Shown: positions 44,538-54,985, numbered from the stretch's first letter. The stretch is DNA of 64,000 nucleotides from Gluconobacter cadivus (GCF_015244745.1 NZ_JABCQI010000005.1:182986-246985), one strand, 5' to 3'. The notes: generated by a model not told the origin, from the letters alone. A program made the numbers and translations.

Positions 44538-45872
44538 TCATGCTCCCATGTGTGCCTGAAGAACCATGTAAAAGATGAAGGCGGCGTCCAGACCGAGGAC
44601 GATTGGCGTTAGGCGCTGGAACTGACGTGTGGCGACGGCGAGCGCGGTGTAGATCAGCAGGCCGCAGGACAGGCTCAGCATGAAATTACCGGTCACGCCT
44701 GCAATCAGCAGCATCATCAGGGGCGGAATGGCTTCTGCGGGTGTTTCCGCGACACGGCTGAGGCTGCCGAGCATGTTTAGTCCCACGAGAATAAGCACGG
44801 GCGCTGTGGCGATCGCGGGAATGGCGGTGATGAGTGGCCAGAAAACGGAAGACAGGGCAAACAGGACGGCGACGACCAGTGCGCTCAGACCCGTGCGGCC
44901 GCCGGCTTCTACGCCTGCCAGACTCTCGACATAGGCGGAGACCGTGCAGGTTCCGAGCGAGGCACCGATGATGCTGGCCGCTCCATCGGAACCGAAAGCG
45001 CGGTGATCGAGCGCAGGTTTTTCAACCGTTCCGTCCAGGCCTGCGCGGTGGGCGACGCTCATCATTGTTGCGGTTGCGTCGAAAAAATCGCTCAGCAGAA
45101 AATAGAGCGTGATGGGGACGAGGAGTCCGAGGTGGGAAAAATATTCGTGGAAATCGAAAGGAAGGAACAGGTTGGTCGGATAATGCGGCCAGTCCAGAAG
45201 TTGGGCTGGAAGATGCGTGATCGGGCCTGAGGGCGTGTGGATGAACAGTCCGGCGATGGTAATGGTGAGGATGGCGAGGAGCAGCCCGGCCGGGACGCGC
45301 AGGACGACGAGAATGGCGCTCAGGACGACGCCAGCCATGCTGAGCAGGACGGACGGGTTGCTCAGGGAGCCAAATGTCAGACCTTCGGGCGAAGGAACGG
45401 CGATGCCGCCCGTCATTAGACCGATCCGGGCGATGAAGGCACCGAGTGCGATCTGGATCCCGAGCACGATCGAAGGCGGAAAGCCGCGGATGATGCGTTG
45501 ACGGATCTGGCTCAGGGAGAGGGCGGTAAAGCACAGTCCGCTGAACAAGACGACCGTAAAGGCTGTGCGCGGGCTGACATGGGCTTGCTGCACGACAACC
45601 TGTGCGAACAGGACATTGCTGCTCATGGCGGGGGCAAGGGCGATGGGCAGGCGGGCCCAGAGCGCCATCAGCAGCGTGCCCGCGACTGCGCCGGCGATCG
45701 TGGTCATGACCATGTCGTGACGGTCCAGACCTGCCGCCGAAAGGATGGCCGGGTTGACGGCCACGATATAGGCCATGGCCCCGAAGACCGTCAGTCCGGC
45801 AATGACCTCACGCGGGATCGTTGAACCGCGGGCCGTGATATGGAACCAGCGGTCGAGTCTGGATAGCAGCAA
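44538..45872 (-). CDS. AzgA-type purine permease (NCS2 family)
   Basis: 444 residues, about 12-14 membrane helices. AzgA/GhxP features include PREVIAGLTVFGAMAYIVAV near the start, SDFFDATATMMSVAHRAG and AYVESLAGVEAGGRTGL. It imports hypoxanthine, guanine or adenine by proton symport. Which base is used cannot be decided. It runs alone between the phage-like island and the AsmA gene. Confidence 0.9.
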   Translation of the reverse strand: MLLSRLDRWFHITARGSTIPREVIAGLTVFGAMAYIVAVNPAILSAAGLDRHDMVMTTIAGAVAGTLLMALWARLPIALAPAMSSNVLFAQVVVQQAHVSPRTAFTVVLFSGLCFTALSLSQIRQRIIRGFPPSIVLGIQIALGAFIARIGLMTGGIAVPSPEGLTFGSLSNPSVLLSMAGVVLSAILVVLRVPAGLLLAILTITIAGLFIHTPSGPITHLPAQLLDWPHYPTNLFLPFDFHEYFSHLGLLVPITLYFLLSDFFDATATMMSVAHRAGLDGTVEKPALDHRAFGSDGAASIIGASLGTCTVSAYVESLAGVEAGGRTGLSALVVAVLFALSSVFWPLITAIPAIATAPVLILVGLNMLGSLSRVAETPAEAIPPLMMLLIAGVTGNFMLSLSCGLLIYTALAVATRQFQRLTPIVLGLDAAFIFYMVLQAHMGA

Positions 45873-45954
45873 GCGGACACTCCGGGGGCAGGGGATGGCT
45901 GGGCCAAGCTATAGTCAAAAAAGCTGGTTCTGCCACGACCCGGAGCGTATCTTT

Positions 45955-48144
45955 TCATTTCGGGTTCGATTTTTTCTCCCATGCTTTGTGGATCTCTGCC
46001 GGAGACAGGTGGTGGTGTGAGGCTTGCGGATGCGTTGCTGTCTGTGGGTGTGCCGGGTGCGGGATGCTGCTGGGGCCTGAGCCTGTGGTGGCGCCGGGTG
46101 CGATCCCGGCGGCGGGATGTTCATTGGCTTCCAGAATGGCTTTTTCGCAGGCCGAGCCCTTGCCGACACCAAGCTGGATGGTCGGGATCAGAGCTGCGGG
46201 CGGGAAGACGATCCCAAGCCCCACAGAGGCTGCGACGCGGCCGATCAGTTCCGCACCCGGCAGAATTGTGGGGCTGTTGATCGGGCCGAAAATATGGACC
46301 GCGCCGGGCAGGGACAGGATCTGTGGTCCGATCGAGCGGGTGGTGATGGCGTAGTCCAGTGTGTCCTTATGAAAATTGACGGTGCCAGTGCCGCTTGTCC
46401 GGGTAGTACCGGTTTGCAGGAGCATTGCATCGGTATGCACAATACCGTTCTTGAGCGGCAGGTCCGCCACGAGGCATTCCAGTTTTGAGCGATCCGGAAT
46501 TCCAAGCGCAGACAGAATGGCCGAGCCGAGCTTGAGCCCCAGCAGATCGGGAAGAAGGGCCGTCACATCCCCCCCGCGGTCCAGAACCAGTGTCGTCCCG
46601 CCGTTGCCGTTTTCGACCAGCGTTGCGACCGAATTGCCAGTCGAATTAAGCGTTACATGACCGCCAATAGTGCCTTCACCTTGGAACATGTCCTTGGATG
46701 TCATGATGCGGGAGAGGGGAAGGCGGGAGACGTCCAGACGGAAGCGGGTGTGGAACTGCGCGTTTTTGGTCGGCTCAAGCGTAGCATTTGCGGAAATGGT
46801 TCCTGTCCCGGTGGCAAAGGTCAGGTGTTTGAGGTCAATGGCGCCGTCATGGATGTCGAGTTCGGTATCAATATTGTCCAGAGGCCAGTTTTTATTGCGG
46901 ATGTGATCGCCGTGATAGGTTAGATGCACGTTGGCGGCATTGAGTTTCGGGACATTGATGGCCTTGTCAGGCAGTACGCGGGTACTGGCCGGTTCGGCTT
47001 TTTTCGCTTCGCCGGGCTGTGCGCCAATGAAGCCGCCCAGATCCGCCAGATCCACTTGATGGGAATGAAGGGCCGCATCCACAAAGATCGGTTTCTGATG
47101 CGGATTGACATTGATGTCTCCGCCGATATCCGAAGAGCCCATATGGCCTTCGAATTTCTGGAAACGGATTGCGCGGTCGGAATAGGCCAGATTGCCGGTG
47201 ACGCTATAGGCCGGGGTTTCCGGAATGGGTACGCCCGTCAGGGGGTAAAGGAGCGCCATGTCCGGACCGGCAAAATGCAGTGCAAGATTGGTACCGCGGA
47301 AGTGGATCGGATCGTCAACCGTGCCGCGCAGAGTGATGTAGGTGGGGCCGTTGGCGAGGCGTCCGTCGATTGGATAGGGATGCGTGGTGTCTGTGATGTC
47401 CAGAAGGGCGCCCCCAACGATATGACCCGTGATGGGTGCGCGGGCGTAGCGGCCTTCAAGATCAATGACGATATGCCCGTCGTCGCCGTCTTTTGACGGA
47501 ACGGTATGGATAAGGACGTGCATGTCCGTCTTCAGCTTTGCCATCGCTATACGGACATCGCCGTCATTGATCTCGATCTTGCCGAGCTTGGGCAATGTTG
47601 TTGAAGGTGACGCTGTCTGGGAGGGTGTGTCGGACGATGAGGGGAACGTATAATTGTTCGTGCCATCAGCCAGTGAAACGATGTCGCCTTTTGGTGCGTC
47701 GACACGGATCAGTGGCACGGAGAGACCGCCACCTGTCAGGTAGCGCCATGCATCGACCTTAACCGTGATGGCGTGAGCTGAGGCAAAGTCGTCTTTTTCT
47801 TTTCCGAAGCCCTCGGGCTGGCCGATTTTCAGATCATCGACCGTAATTGTTGGTTTGAAGCCAAGATGAACATGCAGATGCGCGATGCTGACGGGGCGAT
47901 GCAGGGCTGCTGTGGCCTTGCGGTCAATGTAGGGAACGAACCAGTCCCATTGCCAGACCAGGATCAGCACGATGAGGGCGGCCACCAGCGCTCCGACAAT
48001 ACCGCCAGCGGTTTTCAGGCGCCGGTGTCGCTTCCCCCGCCCGGCGAGAGGGTTGTCAGAAGGGGAAGGTGTTCGGGGCGGGGTGCTGCTCAACGGCGTT
48101 TCTCCGGAACTTGTGGTGTGTCGAGACGGATCTGGTTGTTGCAA
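45955..48144 (-). CDS. AsmA-family envelope protein
   Basis: 729 residues. A proline-rich cytosolic start is followed by one membrane helix (GGIVGALVAALIVLILVW) and a large periplasmic part rich in beta strands. The N-terminal segment RKATAALHRPVSIAHLHVHL and the C-terminal GTGTVNFHKDTLDYAI are typical of AsmA. Such proteins form lipid-conducting bridges toward the outer membrane. It is monocistronic as far as can be seen. Confidence 0.88.
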   Translation of the reverse strand: MQQPDPSRHTTSSGETPLSSTPPRTPSPSDNPLAGRGKRHRRLKTAGGIVGALVAALIVLILVWQWDWFVPYIDRKATAALHRPVSIAHLHVHLGFKPTITVDDLKIGQPEGFGKEKDDFASAHAITVKVDAWRYLTGGGLSVPLIRVDAPKGDIVSLADGTNNYTFPSSSDTPSQTASPSTTLPKLGKIEINDGDVRIAMAKLKTDMHVLIHTVPSKDGDDGHIVIDLEGRYARAPITGHIVGGALLDITDTTHPYPIDGRLANGPTYITLRGTVDDPIHFRGTNLALHFAGPDMALLYPLTGVPIPETPAYSVTGNLAYSDRAIRFQKFEGHMGSSDIGGDINVNPHQKPIFVDAALHSHQVDLADLGGFIGAQPGEAKKAEPASTRVLPDKAINVPKLNAANVHLTYHGDHIRNKNWPLDNIDTELDIHDGAIDLKHLTFATGTGTISANATLEPTKNAQFHTRFRLDVSRLPLSRIMTSKDMFQGEGTIGGHVTLNSTGNSVATLVENGNGGTTLVLDRGGDVTALLPDLLGLKLGSAILSALGIPDRSKLECLVADLPLKNGIVHTDAMLLQTGTTRTSGTGTVNFHKDTLDYAITTRSIGPQILSLPGAVHIFGPINSPTILPGAELIGRVAASVGLGIVFPPAALIPTIQLGVGKGSACEKAILEANEHPAAGIAPGATTGSGPSSIPHPAHPQTATHPQASHHHLSPAEIHKAWEKKSNPK

Positions 48145-48205
48145 GTCGCTCTAATTACGGACAGAACCAGAAACGGTTTCACAAAAGACAGGAAGATCGG
48201 GACGG

Positions 48206-48763
48206 ATGGACACGGTTGAACGCATCGGCAGTCAGAACGGCTCAGGCCTTGCAGAACTGCGACGTGTCAGCCGAAAGGCGCATGAAGCCGTGGATGAAGC
48301 TTTTTCGCGTTTCAATCTTGCAGATCGAGAATCCTACGGTGCGTTTCTGACAGCTCATGCAGGCGCGCTTCTGACGGCCGAGACCTATCTCGCGAAGCAT
48401 CCGAGTGTGCTGCCATCATGGCGTTCACGCTCGGAACTGCTGAAGGAGGATCTGCGGCAGATGGGGCTTGAAGTTCCTGCAGCGCGTCAGGACATCTTTC
48501 CCGAGCATGACGGTATGGCGCTGGGCGTGCTGTATGTTCTGGAGGGATCACGCCTTGGCGGCCGGGTGCTTTCGGCGCGTGTGGCTGAGGGTTTGCCCCG
48601 GGCGTATCTGTCGGCGTTCCATCAGAAAGGGGAATGGCCGGAGTTTCTGGCACATCTGGAGCACTCTCTGAACGAGAGCGATGTGGCACAGCGTAAGGCT
48701 GTTACGGCAGGAGCAGTCCTGACGTTTGACCTGTTCCGCAATAGCGCCGGTTCTCAGGCCTGA
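48206..48763 (+). CDS. Heme oxygenase (biliverdin-producing)
   Basis: 185 residues, all helical. The proximal heme ligand is likely His in LRRVSRKAHEAVDEAF and the distal helix carries LYVLEGSRLGGRVL, typical of bacterial heme oxygenases (BphO/HemO). It opens heme to biliverdin, CO and iron. No bacteriophytochrome or heme transporter gene is next to it, so iron release is the more likely use. It overlaps the following convergent gene by 10 bases. Confidence 0.87.
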   Translation: MDTVERIGSQNGSGLAELRRVSRKAHEAVDEAFSRFNLADRESYGAFLTAHAGALLTAETYLAKHPSVLPSWRSRSELLKEDLRQMGLEVPAARQDIFPEHDGMALGVLYVLEGSRLGGRVLSARVAEGLPRAYLSAFHQKGEWPEFLAHLEHSLNESDVAQRKAVTAGAVLTFDLFRNSAGSQA

Positions 48764-50160
48764 GGCAGTCGGGCCGGCCGCACATTCCTTGGGACAACAC
48801 CCGGAAAAGCATCGGATAGGCGCTCGGCCTCCTCGAACGGCAGCATAGCAACCGCGCATCCCAGGGCGCTGGCATCTGCTGCGGGAAGTCTTTCAATTCC
48901 GCGCAGTAATCCCGCGAGGTTATGGCCTTCCGCCGTCAGAACCATGAAAGATGTCATGCGGCTGTAGAGACTCATCGTCGCGTCGATTTCCGTCAGGCGA
49001 TGGTCGGGAATGGCGATATGGATATCATTGCCGCTGACGGGGGACTGGACGGTGTTTTCAGCAATTTTGATGCGGAGCGGGATCATGGGCAGGAGCGTCG
49101 GCGAGGCTGCGAGCGGGAGATATCGGCCGGGCAGTGGGTTTTCCACGAACAGGCACGCGTTCCAGATATCGGTGTCCGATACTTCCAAAGCCATGACGAG
49201 CGGATTATAGCGCCCGAAATCCGTGTCCGTCGCTCCAACAGGAACGAAAGAGCCGGTTTGCATATCCAGCATCAGACGCGGCGTTTCCCCGAGCGTACAG
49301 AAGCGAAATTTCGGTTGTGAGCGGGAGGACGAAGACACGGAAAGCTGAGCGGGTGTCAGGCCAAGTTTTTGTAGAGCGGACTTATCCGCATGAGACATGA
49401 CGGTCTTGAGGCGCCAATAAAGATCGGTCAACGACGCCTGGGTCAGGAATGAGGCGATCCGGCGGCTTTCGGGAAGCCAGCGGTGCGCGCCGCCATATTC
49501 AGCATCATTGCGGTCGAAGTTGTTCCAGGCCTGCTCGGGCGTCGCGCTAGAATCGCGCTTGAAGAAACTTTCCCGGTCTCTGGCGGCAAAGTGAAGAATC
49601 CGCGCGTCGTCCCAGACGGCATTTCTATCCAACGCCGAAAAGGGATCAGGCAGGGCGGCTTCGAGAGAGCGTGGCTGAACAAGATGTCGCACAATGCGGT
49701 GATCCGGTAGGCCGAGAAGGCCATGACGGGTGAAGGTCTCGACCGGGGAGAAGGCCGAGGGCGTCAGGCGTCCGGAAGAGCCTAACAGGCACCAGTTTAC
49801 GGGAATTGTCGTTCCGGTCGCAGCGGTCGTGAATTCGGAGACCGATCGGGCGGTCTCGAAATGCAGATATTCATCCTCCGCCAGAATCATCATCCAGTCG
49901 AACTCGTCGCGGCCCTGTGCGAGTGCGTTTTCGTGGAATCGGGTCTGACGTTCCAGTCGTGTGGGGAGCGTCGTATCGGCGGACTGGAGCCGGATGTCGT
50001 AAAGCGTGGCGGCGTTTGAGAGGACCGTACTGGTTCCGTCCGTCGAATGATCGTCACAGACAATCAGGGTCGAGAAACCGACTGTCGCGTGATGGGCCAG
50101 CCACCATCCGATCGTATCAACCTCGTTGTGAACGAACAGGATGGCGGCGCTTTTCGACAT
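48754..50160 (-). CDS. Family 2-like glycosyltransferase with long C-terminal part
   Basis: 468 residues. The N-terminal ILFVHNEVDTIGWWLAHH and DDHSTDGT identify a Glyco_tranf_2_4 type enzyme; the metal site reads LAEDEYLHF where related enzymes have DxDEF. The last half (from about 270) has no motif I recognise and ends in a segment of beta-rich character. The target polysaccharide is unknown. It lies 10 bases upstream of the lepA end and in the same direction, after it. Confidence 0.8.
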   Translation of the reverse strand: MSKSAAILFVHNEVDTIGWWLAHHATVGFSTLIVCDDHSTDGTSTVLSNAATLYDIRLQSADTTLPTRLERQTRFHENALAQGRDEFDWMMILAEDEYLHFETARSVSEFTTAATGTTIPVNWCLLGSSGRLTPSAFSPVETFTRHGLLGLPDHRIVRHLVQPRSLEAALPDPFSALDRNAVWDDARILHFAARDRESFFKRDSSATPEQAWNNFDRNDAEYGGAHRWLPESRRIASFLTQASLTDLYWRLKTVMSHADKSALQKLGLTPAQLSVSSSSRSQPKFRFCTLGETPRLMLDMQTGSFVPVGATDTDFGRYNPLVMALEVSDTDIWNACLFVENPLPGRYLPLAASPTLLPMIPLRIKIAENTVQSPVSGNDIHIAIPDHRLTEIDATMSLYSRMTSFMVLTAEGHNLAGLLRGIERLPAADASALGCAVAMLPFEEAERLSDAFPGVVPRNVRPARLPQA

Positions 50161-50170
50161 GGGGCAGGTC

Positions 50171-51973
50171 TCAGTCCATTTTCAGGGCGGCGAGGAAGGC
50201 GCTCTGGGGGATTTCGACTTTACCGAACTGCCGCATGCGCTTTTTGCCTTCCTTCTGTTTGTCCAGAAGTTTGCGCTTACGGGAAATATCGCCGCCATAA
50301 CATTTGGCCGTCACGTCCTTGGACAGCGCGCCGATCGTTTCACGGGCGATGACCTTGGAGCCGATGGCGGCCTGAATGGCGATCTTGAAGAGCTGCTTGG
50401 GGATCAGATCCTTGAGCTTGCCGCAGATCGAGCGGCCACGCTGTTCGGCGACGGTGCGGTGCGAGATGAAGGAAAGGGCATCGACCGGTTCGTGGTTCAC
50501 GAGAATGGAGATGCGGACCAGATCGCTCTCTTCGTAGCCGTCCATCTGATAGTCGAAGGAGGCGTAGCCACGGCTGATGGATTTCAGGCGGTCGTAGAAA
50601 TCGAACACCACTTCGTTCAGCGGCAGGCGGTAGACGGCCATGGCGCGGTTGCCGACATAGGTCAGGTCCACCTGCACACCACGACGTTCGGAACACAGCG
50701 TCAGGACCGGGCCGAGATATTCGTCCTGCACCATGATGGTGGCCTTGATCCACGGCTCATCAATGGTTTCGATCTTGCTCAACTCCGGCATGTCCGCAGG
50801 GTTGTGCAGATCCTCGACCGTGCCATCCGTCATGTGCATCTTGTAGACCACGGACGGCGCGGTTGCGATGAGGTCCAGATTGAATTCGCGGGACAGGCGT
50901 TCCTGAATGATTTCCAGATGCAGCAATCCGAGGAAGCCGCAGCGGAAACCGAAACCCAGTGCCGCCGATGTCTCGGCTTCAAAGTGGAACGACGCATCGT
51001 TCAGACGCAGCTTCGCAAGACTGTCACGCAGTTTTTCGAAATCATCCGCGTCGATCGGGAACAGGCCGCACCACACGACGGGAATGGATGGCTTGAAGCC
51101 CGGAAGGGCCTTCTCGGCAGGGCGGCGGTCAAGGGTGACGGTATCGCCGACATTGCAGTCCGCGACGGTCTTGATGGCGGCGTTGATATAGCCCATCTCG
51201 CCCGGACCCAGGCTTTCGACCGACTGCATCTTGGGCAGGAACACGCCGACCTGATCGACGTGATAGGTGGCACCGGTCTGCATCATGCGGATGCGGTCGC
51301 CACGCTTGAGGCGGCCGTCCTTGATGCGGACGAGAATGATGACGCCCAGATAGGCATCGTACCAGCTGTCGACCAGCAGGGCCTGAAGCGGGGCTTCGGC
51401 GTCACCCGTGGGGGCGGGGAGGCGCTGGACGAGGGCTTCGAGCACGCCTTCGATATTGATGCCGGTCTTGGCGCTGATTTCGACGGCGTCATCGGCGGGG
51501 ATTCCGACAACTTCCTCGATCTGGGCGCGGACGCGCTCAGGTTCCGCGGCCGGAAGGTCGATTTTGTTCAGGACCGGGACGATTTCATGGTTGGCGTCGA
51601 GTGCCTGATAGACGTTCGCCAGCGTCTGGGCTTCCACGCCCTGAGAGGCATCGACGACCAGAAGCGAGCCTTCACAGGCAGCGAGCGAGCGGCTGACTTC
51701 ATAGGCGAAGTCGACATGGCCCGGCGTGTCCATGAGGTTCAGCGTGTAAACCTTGCCGTCCTTGGCCGGATAGGTCAGGCGCACAGTCTGTGCCTTGATG
51801 GTGATCCCGCGCTCCTGCTCAAGTTCCATCGAATCGAGAACCTGATTTTTCATCTCGCGCGCGGTCAACGCGCCACAGGCCTGGATCAGGCGATCGGCCA
51901 GCGTCGATTTGCCGTGGTCGATGTGAGCGATGATCGAGAAATTGCGGATAAGGGAGAGCGGGGTATCGGTCAT
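50171..51973 (-). CDS. lepA: Elongation factor 4 (LepA)
   Basis: 600 residues, standard length. GTPase motifs [19 protein letters not shown] and NKIDLP are intact, and the C-terminal LepA domain with [19 protein letters not shown] is complete. It acts on the ribosome during initiation or recovery from stress. It is transcribed with the glycosyltransferase gene behind it. Confidence 0.97.
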   Translation of the reverse strand: MTDTPLSLIRNFSIIAHIDHGKSTLADRLIQACGALTAREMKNQVLDSMELEQERGITIKAQTVRLTYPAKDGKVYTLNLMDTPGHVDFAYEVSRSLAACEGSLLVVDASQGVEAQTLANVYQALDANHEIVPVLNKIDLPAAEPERVRAQIEEVVGIPADDAVEISAKTGINIEGVLEALVQRLPAPTGDAEAPLQALLVDSWYDAYLGVIILVRIKDGRLKRGDRIRMMQTGATYHVDQVGVFLPKMQSVESLGPGEMGYINAAIKTVADCNVGDTVTLDRRPAEKALPGFKPSIPVVWCGLFPIDADDFEKLRDSLAKLRLNDASFHFEAETSAALGFGFRCGFLGLLHLEIIQERLSREFNLDLIATAPSVVYKMHMTDGTVEDLHNPADMPELSKIETIDEPWIKATIMVQDEYLGPVLTLCSERRGVQVDLTYVGNRAMAVYRLPLNEVVFDFYDRLKSISRGYASFDYQMDGYEESDLVRISILVNHEPVDALSFISHRTVAEQRGRSICGKLKDLIPKQLFKIAIQAAIGSKVIARETIGALSKDVTAKCYGGDISRKRKLLDKQKEGKKRMRQFGKVEIPQSAFLAALKMD

Positions 51974-52020
51974 GGCTGCTACATACGGGATTATTGCAGA
52001 AATGTCAGTAGATCTGCGTA

Positions 52021-52048
52021 AAAGCCTGCCTTCGTCAAAAGGCAGGCT
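52021..52048 (-). terminator. Intrinsic terminator of the motor-like operon
   Basis: On the minus strand AGCCTGCCTT and AAGGCAGGCT pair around a six-base loop and are followed by TTTT. It lies ten bases past the stop of the MotB-like gene. Confidence 0.85.
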
Positions 52049-52057
52049 GGAGTGGGA

Positions 52058-53059
52058 TCAGCGGTCCGTCAGACGGAACTCGATCCTGCGGTTTCTGGCA
52101 TAGGCCGCCGGTGTGGTGGCCGCGTCCAGAGGCTGGTAGTCGGCGAAGCCCGTCGCGGCCAGATGACGTGGGTCCACGCCCTCGGCAATCAGCAGTTTGA
52201 CCACCGTGATGGCGCGCTCCGACGACAGTTCCCAGTTGCTGGGAAATGCGCTGTGGATCGGCTGGCGGTCAGCATGACCATCCACGCGCAGAATCCACGG
52301 AAGATCCGTCGGAATCGTTGAGGCGACCTGTTTGAAAGTGTGGGCAAGCGTCGTGATTTCTTTGCGGCCTTCCGGCGTCAGTTCGGCACTGCCCTGCGGG
52401 AACAGGATTTCCGACTGGAAGACGAAGCGGTCTCCCACGACATTCACGCCTTTCTGGTCTTTCAGCAGGTCTCGCAAACGTCCAAAGAACTCGGATCGGT
52501 AGCGTTTGAGCTGATTGACCTTGTCCGCCAGCGCCAGATTGAGCTTGTTGCCAAGGTCCGCAATCTGGGCATCCTTGCCCTGCTCGTTTTTCTTTTCGAG
52601 GTCGAGAGCGTTGCTGATCGCCTGAAGCTGGCGGGTCAATTCTTCAACCTGCGCCTGAAGGTCAGAAATCTTGCTGTTCTGCTGTTTGCTTGTGTCGTCT
52701 GCTGAGGCGAGGGCCTGATCCTTCGACTGAAGCTGTCCCGTTAGGGCAGCGATCTGTGTCGAAAGAGTCTGAAGTTGGGCCTGATTATGCTGTTTTTCGT
52801 CAGACAGGGTGGCGACGGTGGAAGACAGGCTTTTATTTTTGTCTTCCGTCATCGACAGCATGTGCGACAGTTCGGCCAGCTGCTTCTGCAGGGCGTCGAG
52901 CGTGTGTTCGCGTCGTGACAGCGAGACCGACAGGAACTGCTGCCCCACGACGAAGACGAGTAGGACGAAGGTAACGACCATTAGCAGGGTGGACAGGGCG
53001 TCCACATAGCCGGGCCAGGCATCAAGGGCGTTGTGAGATCCGCGTCTGCGCCGGGCCAT
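52058..53059 (-). CDS. MotB-like protein: ion-channel helix, coiled coil, OmpA domain
   Basis: 333 residues. The membrane helix YVDALSTLLMVVTFVLLVFV carries an Asp at the place of the proton-binding Asp of MotB. A coiled coil of about 130 residues (about 55-185) follows, then an OmpA-like peptidoglycan-binding domain with RVDGHADRQPI, NWELSSERA and NRRIEFRL. Together with the MotA-like partner, four bases upstream, it should form a proton-driven complex anchored to the wall. Confidence 0.88.
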   Translation of the reverse strand: MARRRRGSHNALDAWPGYVDALSTLLMVVTFVLLVFVVGQQFLSVSLSRREHTLDALQKQLAELSHMLSMTEDKNKSLSSTVATLSDEKQHNQAQLQTLSTQIAALTGQLQSKDQALASADDTSKQQNSKISDLQAQVEELTRQLQAISNALDLEKKNEQGKDAQIADLGNKLNLALADKVNQLKRYRSEFFGRLRDLLKDQKGVNVVGDRFVFQSEILFPQGSAELTPEGRKEITTLAHTFKQVASTIPTDLPWILRVDGHADRQPIHSAFPSNWELSSERAITVVKLLIAEGVDPRHLAATGFADYQPLDAATTPAAYARNRRIEFRLTDR

Positions 53060-53062
53060 GGA

Positions 53063-54199
53063 TCAGTCCTGCCTGCCGGGGGAGGGTGTCGTGCTGCCGG
53101 AGGCTGCGGCAATCGTGCGGGCCAGAACGCGCAGATCGTTGCGAAGCTCGCCGATTGTTTGGGCGCGGCCTTCATGAAGCTCTTGGATCAGGCGGCTGAG
53201 ATGCGTTTCAATCCGCAGGAGCGCCGTTCCCTGGGAGCCCGGACCATCATCGCCCATATGGCGCAGAAGGGCAGTCTGGGTTTCAGCGGTGCGGGTCATG
53301 AGCGTCTGGTTGGCGGCGAGCAGATCTGTCATGCCGCGCAGACGTTCCTGAAGGCTGTCGAGCATGTGCAGCTCGCGGACGCGGTTTTCCTCGCTGCGGG
53401 AGACGGCGTTCTGGAGCGTTTCCAGATTTTCGGCAGTCTGTTCGAGCAGGGCCTGAACATAGGCCGGAACAGGGGCGCCGTCGCTGTCGATGGACGTGCT
53501 GCCCGTGACGCGTGTGACGCCAGCCAGCCATTCTTCCAGTTCATTGAAAAAGCGGGTCTGGGCCTGCCCGGCCGTGAGATCCAGAAAGCCGAGGACCAGT
53601 GCGCCGGCGAGGCCGAACATCGAGCCTGAGAACGCCGTGGACATGCCGGCGAGCGGTCCGGCAAGGCCTGTCTTGAGCTGGTTGAACATGACGTCCATGT
53701 CGCCGCCACCGGCGGACATGCCGCCGATGACACCGGCAATCGAACTGACCGTCAGCAGAAGGCCGTAGAACGTGCCCAGCAGACCCAGAAAAATCAGAAG
53801 CTGGGTCATGTAACGGGAGATTTCCCGGCTTTCGTCCAGACGTGAGGACAGGCTGTCGAGCATGGCCTGTGTGGTCTGGGTTGAAAGTGTCAGGCGGTCC
53901 GTGCGGTTGCGGGCTGCCAGCATGCTGGCCATGGGCGCGAGCAGGCGGGGAGCCTTGGGTGCGGCCAGACCGGCGCGTGGCTGGCGCAGGAGTTCAACCC
54001 AGTGCACTTCCGGCATGAGGCGCTGGACGACATGCAGGTTCCACAGGATGCCCAGCAGGAGCACGCCAAGGATAATGGCATCGAGCTTCGGGTTCGCGCT
54101 GAAGGCCTGAAGCAGGGTTGTGCCCATTGTCGCGGCCAGAAGGCCGACCGCGACAAGGAAAACGGCCATTCGGAGCAGATAGGTCGTAGGACGTGTCAC
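53063..54199 (-). CDS. MotA/TolQ/ExbB-like membrane protein
   Basis: 378 residues. Two N-terminal helices, a soluble linker, then the paired channel helices LLIFLGLLGTFYGLLLTVSS and AGMSTAFSGSMFGLAGALVL typical of MotA/TolQ/ExbB. A long C-terminal coiled coil (about 250-370) reaches into the cytosol, which is unlike TolQ or ExbB. It is the channel partner of the MotB-like protein. No flagellar gene is near. Confidence 0.87.
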   Translation of the reverse strand: MTRPTTYLLRMAVFLVAVGLLAATMGTTLLQAFSANPKLDAIILGVLLLGILWNLHVVQRLMPEVHWVELLRQPRAGLAAPKAPRLLAPMASMLAARNRTDRLTLSTQTTQAMLDSLSSRLDESREISRYMTQLLIFLGLLGTFYGLLLTVSSIAGVIGGMSAGGGDMDVMFNQLKTGLAGPLAGMSTAFSGSMFGLAGALVLGFLDLTAGQAQTRFFNELEEWLAGVTRVTGSTSIDSDGAPVPAYVQALLEQTAENLETLQNAVSRSEENRVRELHMLDSLQERLRGMTDLLAANQTLMTRTAETQTALLRHMGDDGPGSQGTALLRIETHLSRLIQELHEGRAQTIGELRNDLRVLARTIAAASGSTTPSPGRQD

Positions 54200-54217
54200 G
54201 GCGTGTCTTTCCTGATG

Positions 54218-54985
54218 TTATTTCGGCAGGCCGTTTGCGGAAGGTGAGGATGGGTCGACGGGATTTGTCTCGATGACAACATCCAGCCGGTCGGCAGGCG
54301 CACTGTCTCCGGCGTCAGGACGTCCGAGCGCGCGGGGATAGAGACGGGTCGTGGCCACACCTGCGTGAATGAAGATCGATCGGACGGCAAGCGCGCGGGC
54401 CAGCGCGATACGGCGCGGCATGGACACGTCATCGCCCGGCAGTGTGGCATGAGCGATCAGCACGATCCGCTCTTCCGGGTGATGGGAGAGTTCGGTTCCA
54501 TAGGCCTGCAGCGTTTTGAGGCTGTCGGCGTTCAGCGCGTCGCTTCCGGACGCGAACAGAACGCGCAGTCCGCCGTCAGGCAGCGATTCCGTATGGCTTG
54601 CGGCATCGGCAGCGGCCGTCACGTCCGTCGGAGGAACCGGCGGATGAAGCTGAACCGGAACGAATGGCGGGGGCAGCACCACGGGAGGTGGTGGAGCGGG
54701 AGGGACGCCCGGAACCGTCTCATGCGCTGGAGCAGATTTGACCGGAGTGGCTGCCGGGGCAGGCATGGATGTCGCGTTAGGTTTCTGCGAGACCGGCTTC
54801 GTGTTGCTGTGTGCGGCGGAGGTGTGGGCCGTATGTGGCGCAGCAGCCGGTTTTTTTGCGGTGGGAGCGGACTTGCCCTGAGGCAGATCATCCAGATTGC
54901 TGGTGACCTGTGCCTGTGCGGCAGGCAGCGAAAGGCAGGCCAGAAAGGCCGCCAGAGAAAGGGAGGAGAGGATCGGCCTGTTCAT
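54218..54985 (-). CDS. Periplasmic proline-rich protein with OmpA-like C-terminus
   Basis: 255 residues, signal peptide ending in LPAAQAQ. A disordered Lys/Ala/Pro-rich region (about 30-125, including PPAPPPPVVLPPP) leads to a C-terminal domain whose pattern FASGSDALNADSLKTL ... RLDVVIETN resembles the OmpA/MotB fold. It precedes the MotA-like gene by 18 bases, so the three proteins probably act together. It could extend the motor complex through the periplasm. Confidence 0.72.
   Translation of the reverse strand: MNRPILSSLSLAAFLACLSLPAAQAQVTSNLDDLPQGKSAPTAKKPAAAPHTAHTSAAHSNTKPVSQKPNATSMPAPAATPVKSAPAHETVPGVPPAPPPPVVLPPPFVPVQLHPPVPPTDVTAAADAASHTESLPDGGLRVLFASGSDALNADSLKTLQAYGTELSHHPEERIVLIAHATLPGDDVSMPRRIALARALAVRSIFIHAGVATTRLYPRALGRPDAGDSAPADRLDVVIETNPVDPSSPSANGLPK

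Noticed and set aside
50141..52021. 626-residue plus-strand frame opposite lepA
   Set aside because: Antisense shadow; LepA is complete on the minus strand.
52058..54985. Zorya-type defence system (MotA/MotB-like ZorAB)
   Set aside because: No ZorC, ZorD or ZorE-like effector gene lies beside it; neighbours are lepA and a SuhB-like phosphatase.
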